This document shows, one piece after another, positions 5,460 to 9,232 of a stretch of 9,232 nucleotides of DNA. The position numbers and the translations under genes were made by a program. Under the pieces are notes generated by a model. That model saw nothing but the letters and a program-made list of their open reading frames with translations. It searched no databases and had not been told where the DNA came from. Position 1 is the first letter of the stretch, and every line of letters begins with the position of its first letter. This DNA comes from Alphaproteobacteria bacterium (lineage in GTDB: Bacteria; Pseudomonadota; Alphaproteobacteria; Rs-D84). The DNA is taken from NCBI GenBank assembly GCA_024402755.1, contig JAKSTD010000007.1, positions 1 through 9,232 on the forward strand, given 5' to 3'.

Positions 5460-5855
5460 ATGTCAGCAAGTGAAAAAATTCAAGAATACATTGAAAAAGA
5501 ATCGGCAAGAAAACAAGCAGCAGAAAATTTAGAACAAAAGAAACGCGAAATTGCTGATGTTCGCTGGTTCGGTGATTTTACCGCATTTAAAAAAAGACCA
5601 AAGGATAAATGTGTTGGACAATATACAGAAGAATTCCTTTCCTATGAAGAATGGCGATACAAAGATGAAATAACAACGATTAAATATTGTCCTGAATTTG
5701 AAAAAAAGTATGGGTGCAAGAAAACTAATTGTCCGGGCTATCAAAAATATCGTGAATATTTAAAAGCCAAAAGTGATTACGACAAAGCAGAGCGCGAAGC
5801 ATGGTCTTATCCGTTGTGGGTTATGTTCGCATCGCTTTTCAAAAGACAGAAATAA
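5460..5855 (+). CDS. Orphan Cys-containing cytoplasmic protein, 131 aa
   Basis: Unrecognised protein. ATG 5460 is preferred because AAAAGGAG (5447-5454) lies 5 nt upstream; an upstream in-frame ATG-like extension to 5418 falls inside the terminator hairpin. Residues 1-32 are a charged helix. The central part holds WFGDFTAFKKRP (36-47) and four Cys: C51, then C77-x8-C86-x4-C91 in KYCPEFEKKYGCKKTNCPGY, a spacing reminiscent of a small zinc-binding loop but without the His of the CCCH class. The C-terminus has a second charged helix and then WSYPLWVMFASLFKRQK, which could be amphipathic and associate with the membrane. There is no signal peptide. I find no promoter between the preceding hairpin and the gene, so it probably depends on read-through from upstream. 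Confidence 0.75.
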   Translation: MSASEKIQEYIEKESARKQAAENLEQKKREIADVRWFGDFTAFKKRPKDKCVGQYTEEFLSYEEWRYKDEITTIKYCPEFEKKYGCKKTNCPGYQKYREYLKAKSDYDKAEREAWSYPLWVMFASLFKRQK

Positions 5856-5861
5856 ATAACG

Positions 5862-6014
5862 CAAAATTTTTTGTTCGATAAAGATTTGAATATCTGTGGA
5901 TTGATTGATTTTGATGGTATGCGCATAACAAATAATGGTGAATACGATAAACAGATTTTTATGAAATATTGGAACAGATATAAAGTCAGCAAAAGAAATA
6001 ACCCCGCTGAATGA
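5862..6014 (+). pseudogene. Probable C-terminal remnant of an aminoglycoside-phosphotransferase-like kinase
   Basis: This open stretch, in the same frame as the gene that stops at 5855, has no ATG with a ribosome binding site at its left end. It reads QNFLFDKDLNICGLIDFDGM (5862-5921), then about 30 more residues, and stops at 6012-6014. The pattern N-[IF]-L-F-D-x2-x-N-x-x-G-[LI]-I-D-F-D is typical of the segment after the catalytic loop in APH/choline-kinase-like enzymes, where the final Asp residues bind Mg2+. The catalytic HGDxHPxN loop is absent and the part after DFD is far too short, so this is a fragment. The assignment rests on motif recall and needs a profile search. Confidence 0.4.
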
Positions 6015-6029
6015 ACCAGCGGGGTATTT
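5996..6029. terminator. Strong hairpin, probable bidirectional terminator
   Basis: ACCCCGCTG (6001-6009) pairs perfectly with CAGCGGGGT (6017-6025) around a 7-nt loop. The U-tract is better on the minus strand (TATTTCTTTT), so it most likely ends the PagL-like transcript, but it can also end transcripts from the left (TATTTC follows on the plus strand). Confidence 0.7.
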
Positions 6030-6180
6030 CAACGCCCCGAACCACGGTGGATGGGACATTGATGGTCTGTCACCTCAGGTCACCGTCGATATTAATCTTA
6101 GGGCCTGCCGTGTGTTCGTCAGACAATATGACTATGAATTATTTTGGTTTTGTTTGCCACAGGTACGTATTCTTAAATCA
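6030..6180. other. GC-rich intergenic island with no recognised gene
   Basis: Bases 6031-6120 are about 56% G+C by hand count, against roughly one third in the flanking genes. The plus frame is open from 5959 to a TGA at 6249 and reads plausibly in its middle (GWDIDGLSPQVTVDINL), but it lacks a start with a ribosome binding site and runs into antisense of the PagL-like gene. A 9-bp imperfect hairpin, ATTGATGGT (6058-6066) with ACCGTCGAT (6082-6090), is also present. I see no tRNA and no promoter. It could be a gene remnant or a small structured RNA; neither is supported well. Confidence 0.3.
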
Positions 6181-6732
6181 CTAGAATCTATACCCAATGG
6201 ACATTCCAACGAAATTAAAACCTTCATTAACGGGGGTAAAATTGCCATTTGAAAAATGAATTGTGGCGATTTCAATGTTCCAATTATTTGCAAAAGTTTT
6301 GCCAATAAAGAACTTTTCTTTGAACACCAGACGGCTTTCGACCCATCTGTCTCGGCTGTCGCGCATAAAGGGGCCGATTCCAATCCCGACATACCAGCCG
6401 TCATATTGCAATAGTGCACTGTCCACAGAAATGCCAATTCCTAAAAAATCCAGACCATGGCTAGATTTATATGCGAAATTGCTGCCCACGTTCAAATTAA
6501 GACGCGAATCAAGCCGAAAGAACTTTATCGGTTGGCTGTATTGGAGCATTACAAAATTTTGTGGATTAAAATCCCAAATCCCAGGTTGAACCAGTTTTAA
6601 AAGTGTTCCGGAACCAGTACTTTGCGTTGCATAAATTGAAATAGAATTCATTTTATCGCCGAAAAACACATTGGTTTCCGCCATTGCATTAGTGGATAGA
6701 ATTGTCAGTACAATCGGTATAATCTTTTTCAT
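6181..6732 (-). CDS. pagL: PagL-like lipid A 3-O-deacylase (outer membrane)
   Basis: PagL removes the 3-O-linked acyl chain of lipid A at the outer membrane, altering endotoxin structure. This 183-aa protein starts with a Sec signal peptide (MKKIIPIVLTILSTNAMA, cleaved after A18). The mature part is about 165 residues of alternating hydrophobic strands, as expected of a small 8-stranded beta-barrel, and ends in GYRF with the C-terminal Phe typical of outer-membrane barrels. The family signature H-x-S-N-G is present as HFSNG, giving catalytic candidates H159 and S161. The third member of the triad, a Glu, may be E170, but its spacing from the Ser looks shorter than in the Pseudomonas enzyme as I recall it. 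ATG 6732 is used rather than the TTG just before it. No Shine-Dalgarno is present and the promoter abuts the start, so the mRNA is probably leaderless. Confidence 0.75.
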   Translation of the reverse strand: MKKIIPIVLTILSTNAMAETNVFFGDKMNSISIYATQSTGSGTLLKLVQPGIWDFNPQNFVMLQYSQPIKFFRLDSRLNLNVGSNFAYKSSHGLDFLGIGISVDSALLQYDGWYVGIGIGPFMRDSRDRWVESRLVFKEKFFIGKTFANNWNIEIATIHFSNGNFTPVNEGFNFVGMSIGYRF

Positions 6733-6740
6733 CAATTTTG

Positions 6741-6768
6741 ATTATAATATTTTTTACAAATCTGTCTA
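6741..6768 (-). promoter_or_regulatory. Promoter of the PagL-like gene, directly abutting its start codon
   Basis: On the minus strand, TAGACA (6768-6763, 5 of 6 matches), a 16-nt spacer and a perfect TATAAT (6746-6741). Only 8 nt separate the -10 box from ATG 6732, so the predicted transcript begins at or next to the start codon. Confidence 0.65.
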
Positions 6769-6811
6769 ATAAAATATTCCGGATTCTATCCCTATTGTTT
6801 AATTTTTGTTG

Positions 6812-6840
6812 TTTACACAGCGCGTCAAAAATGTTATAAT
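6812..6840 (+). promoter_or_regulatory. Promoter of the large secreted protein gene
   Basis: TTTACA (6812-6817, 5 of 6 matches), a 17-nt spacer and a perfect TATAAT (6835-6840) preceded by TG one base upstream (extended -10). This is the strongest promoter by consensus in the window. The leader would be about 75 nt. Confidence 0.8.
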
Positions 6841-6863
6841 TTCTTTATATGAAGGAACGTTTT

Positions 6864-6926
6864 ATGCGAAAACCCCCGTATTTTCGGGTGTTTATGCGTA
6901 TAATGAACAACAGGAGATTCTTATGA
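6864..6926 (+). CDS. Candidate 20-aa leader peptide overlapping the next start codon
   Basis: ATG 6864 has an excellent ribosome binding site, AAGGA (6852-6856), 7 nt upstream. The frame encodes a basic 20-aa peptide beginning MRKPPYFRVF and ends at TGA 6924-6926, which overlaps the ATG at 6923 as ATGA. An in-frame ATG at 6849 would give 25 aa but has no ribosome binding site. A CCCG/CGGG hairpin (about 6874-6887) lies inside the frame. It could regulate translation of the large protein by coupling, or be fortuitous; the downstream gene has its own AGGAG (6912-6916). Confidence 0.35.
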   Translation: MRKPPYFRVFMRIMNNRRFL

Positions 6927-9232
6927 CATTTCATATAAATGCAAATTCTTGTAAGAATGCGATGGGAACAGTGTTTTTGTTGGCGGCTGCATTTTTTGTG
7001 TGTTCTACATTGGTTTCCATGCGTTCTGTGTTTGCAGACCCAATCGTAAACACAAACGCGGCAACCCAAAGAACCGGCCGGCAAAGCCCGCGTTCAACTG
7101 CAAATAATCGTGCAAATGCTGCGCGAACAACGGCATCAAGGACAACTGTGCAATCTGCATCTAGAACAACTGCATCGCGCGCAAATACCGCAAATCGCAC
7201 AGTGGCAAAACGTTCTGTGACTCCAACGCGTTCAACAAATGTATCTTCGCGTAATGTTGTGTCGCGTAATAATTCTGCAACAAGAACGAACAGCAACAAT
7301 CGCGCGGTTCGCGCACGTACAGCCGCGACACCTTCACGCGTTAGTGCTACTGGCACAGTGATGTCGACTGGGTCACGCGCTGTAACTGGAACAACAACAT
7401 ATTCTTATTTGTCCAGCAGATTATACACTGGCTCTTATTCAAATATTGTTGATGCAACAACGGGGCTGATTTCTGCGGATGCGTATTCAAATTGCTTGGA
7501 TGCGTATTACACATGTATGGATGAAATCTGCACTGCAAGAAGTGATACCAAGGGTCGTTGTGCGTGCGCTGGTCGTGCAACTAATTTCCTTGATGCCGAA
7601 GCGGCACTAGAACGTGCTAACGAAGAATTGATTAAATTATCCGGTCAATTATCGCTTTTGATTGCAACCAAAGGCAAGGGTAAAGATTTAGAGGCGGCAT
7701 TTTCTTTGACAGATGCGGAAAAAGTTATGAATTGCGTATCGTATCGTGAAAATGTTCAAACAAAAAAAATGACAGATGCCGAATGGTACGAAGAACATCC
7801 TGTTGTAAGCGACAACGGGCAAAGGGTAACAAGTGGTATACCATCGTATTGTAAAGAATCCGGTAATAATTTTGGTTTTGATATTTCTCGTATCAATGGT
7901 TCTTCATCTGATATTTTGGCGCAATTAAAATCTTGGGCAGATGCAAAAGATTTGGCAAAAGATTATACCGAAGATAATACAGATGTTTTGGCATATCGGG
8001 TTAATTACATTGCGAATATGGTTAATGATTTATCTTCTGTGTCTGTTAATGCAACAACAGAAGACGCATCGATTGATACACTTGCGAACAAATGGGGATA
8101 CAAACTGTTTGAATACGCACACAATAATGTTTGCGGACGTGTGTTGGATTCTTGCTTTAACGGAATATATGAGGCATGCGGGACACCTGTCACTGTAAAA
8201 GATTCAGACGGTAAAACGCACAACAGATGTGCAAACGGTGCAACTTCGTCTTGTCCATTTAATTACAACAGTTATATTTCTGTGAAAACAAATGGCGATA
8301 ACGAAGGTGATGTTCAACTAAACGAACGCGGGTCCAGTAATTCAAACGCGTCAACATCTGCATCATGCTTTGGTTATACAGCAACATCAACAACATCAAC
8401 AGGAACACGGACTGTTTCGTCTGCAACATCTGACCCGTATTATTCATTGCGTGGACCTGTTGCGGATGCGCGCCGCAGCATTATGCAGAAATATTTATTG
8501 GATGCAAATTCCGCGTGTGATGTTTATGGAAATGCATTGAAACAAACTGCGCAAAATATCAACTATCAAAAAATTGCGGCAGAACAGGCATTACAACAAA
8601 AACGTCTTGAATTCAAACAGGAAGAAGAGGCGGGTTTACTTGCTGATGCTTCCGCTGCGATTGATAATTTCAATGAATGTATAAGTGAAATTTGGGATTG
8701 TTACGAACAATATGAAACCGAAGACAGATGGACAACTGCGCGTATCAAGGCGTATTGCAGCCAGGTTTCCCAAGTTCCACATTGCTATGAAACAATGATT
8801 TGTTCTCCGCTACAAACTCAGTTGACAGCGATTGTTGATAAACCAGACAGTAATACTTGTGCTTATTCAAACGATTACTATGAAAACACATGTCGTAATG
8901 TTGTTACAATCAGTGAAATCTTGTATGGCACAGGTCAGACCCCAGATTCTACATTGGACAACTGGAACGCGGTTGGTATCTTGTCAGCAAAATCGGCAGG
9001 TATTCGTGAACAATGTATTGCACGTGCTTTGGGTTGTTTGGATGAAGAAGACGGAACATATTGCTTAAGGAAATGGAAAAAAGGCGATACCTATGATGGT
9101 GCGGAAAGATTAGGAAATGGTCAAGTATCTGGCACTGTGTCGTGTTCTGCTGCTATCTTGGATGCTTTAAATGCAGCCGAAGGTTACCTAAGAGATAATG
9201 ATTGTGAAATCACAAGGTGCAAAGATGGTTAC
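6923..9232 (+). CDS. Very large secreted Cys-rich protein, incomplete at the window edge
   Basis: The frame runs from ATG 6923 (AGGAG 6 nt upstream) without a stop to the last base: 770 codons, C-terminus missing. An atypically long signal peptide has its hydrophobic core at about 15-31 (GTVFLLAAAFFVCSTLV) and probable cleavage after A38 (VFA-DP). Residues 40-176 hold 20 Arg, one Lys and no Asp or Glu, in Ser/Thr/Asn/Ala-rich sequence with TTASR repeats. From C191 on, the protein is Cys-rich, with C-x6-C pairs at 191/198, 404/411, 586/593 and 698/705, and a tighter cluster C191, C198, C203, C213, C215. A helical, coiled-coil-like segment spans about 218-270 (AEAALERANEELIKL...) and another about 545-582. 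I recall similar uncharacterised proteins in gut Alphaproteobacteria but know no function. Cell-surface or periplasmic structural role is inference. Confidence 0.85.
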   Translation, partial: MTFHINANSCKNAMGTVFLLAAAFFVCSTLVSMRSVFADPIVNTNAATQRTGRQSPRSTANNRANAARTTASRTTVQSASRTTASRANTANRTVAKRSVTPTRSTNVSSRNVVSRNNSATRTNSNNRAVRARTAATPSRVSATGTVMSTGSRAVTGTTTYSYLSSRLYTGSYSNIVDATTGLISADAYSNCLDAYYTCMDEICTARSDTKGRCACAGRATNFLDAEAALERANEELIKLSGQLSLLIATKGKGKDLEAAFSLTDAEKVMNCVSYRENVQTKKMTDAEWYEEHPVVSDNGQRVTSGIPSYCKESGNNFGFDISRINGSSSDILAQLKSWADAKDLAKDYTEDNTDVLAYRVNYIANMVNDLSSVSVNATTEDASIDTLANKWGYKLFEYAHNNVCGRVLDSCFNGIYEACGTPVTVKDSDGKTHNRCANGATSSCPFNYNSYISVKTNGDNEGDVQLNERGSSNSNASTSASCFGYTATSTTSTGTRTVSSATSDPYYSLRGPVADARRSIMQKYLLDANSACDVYGNALKQTAQNINYQKIAAEQALQQKRLEFKQEEEAGLLADASAAIDNFNECISEIWDCYEQYETEDRWTTARIKAYCSQVSQVPHCYETMICSPLQTQLTAIVDKPDSNTCAYSNDYYENTCRNVVTISEILYGTGQTPDSTLDNWNAVGILSAKSAGIREQCIARALGCLDEEDGTYCLRKWKKGDTYDGAERLGNGQVSGTVSCSAAILDALNAAEGYLRDNDCEITRCKDGY

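Noticed and set aside
5691..5742. CCCH-type zinc finger in the 131-aa protein
   Set aside because: C77-x8-C86-x4-C91 resembles the spacing but the final His is missing, so only possible metal binding is noted.
5760..6059. Minus-strand open frame of about 99 codons
   Set aside because: It is antisense to the end of the 131-aa gene and crosses the terminator hairpin; there is no ribosome binding site or promoter.
6899..6904. Second TATAAT box near the start of the large secreted protein
   Set aside because: No -35 box lies at a suitable distance, and its transcript would start at the ribosome binding site. The promoter at 6812-6840 is far better.
6931..7356. Minus-strand open frame of 141 codons opposite the Arg-rich region
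   Set aside because: It mirrors the low-complexity Arg/Ser/Thr codons of the real gene and gives a Val/Ala/Arg-biased product with no ribosome binding site.
1..9232. CRISPR array, tRNA, rRNA, insertion sequence or integrase
   Set aside because: I found no regularly spaced repeats, no tRNA-like T-arm with matching stem, no rRNA sequence and no transposase or recombinase motifs on either strand.

Overview
The window looks like chromosomal DNA from an AT-rich, Gram-negative bacterium. Supporting signs are a PagL-type outer-membrane lipid A deacylase, several Sec signal peptides, sigma70-like promoters and U-tract terminators. The large Cys-rich secreted protein at the right end and the general style (AT-rich genes, many orphan proteins) remind me of uncultured gut Alphaproteobacteria. 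That taxonomic guess comes from memory of similar proteins and is inference only. I see no rRNA, tRNA, transposase, integrase or CRISPR array.

Left third (1-3151, + strand). A monocistronic orphan gene (76-507) has its own promoter and terminator. It is followed by a tight four-gene operon (612-3125; gaps of 15-20 nt) with one promoter and one terminator. Genes 1 and 3 of the operon are paralogs. Genes 1-3 each have a soluble N-terminal domain, one membrane helix and a charged or coiled-coil C-terminal tail; gene 4 is soluble. None belongs to a family I recognise. This is the best candidate here for an undescribed system.

Middle (3124-4775). A bidirectional terminator separates this operon from two minus-strand genes: an orphan coiled-coil protein (3150-4028, with a near-consensus promoter) and a compact VIT1/CCC1-family membrane transporter (4101-4574). 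A divergent intergenic region follows. Its rightward promoter and 5' leader share a GAGAGAGA-type leader motif with the four-gene operon.

Right-middle (4776-6180, + strand). A small Cys-rich secreted protein is followed 6 nt later by a 59-aa single-helix membrane protein, then a terminator-like hairpin placed just before the ribosome binding site of a 131-aa Cys-containing orphan. After that comes about 325 nt without an intact gene. It holds what looks like the C-terminal remnant of an aminoglycoside-phosphotransferase-like kinase, a strong hairpin, and a GC-rich island (about 56% G+C by hand count) that I cannot explain.

Right end (6181-9232). A PagL-like lipid A 3-O-deacylase on the minus strand is probably made from a leaderless mRNA. 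It is divergent from a very large secreted Cys-rich protein (6923 to the window edge, 770 codons visible, incomplete). That protein has an Arg-rich, acid-free stretch after its signal peptide and recurrent C-x6-C motifs. A 20-codon upstream frame with a very good Shine-Dalgarno overlaps its start codon.
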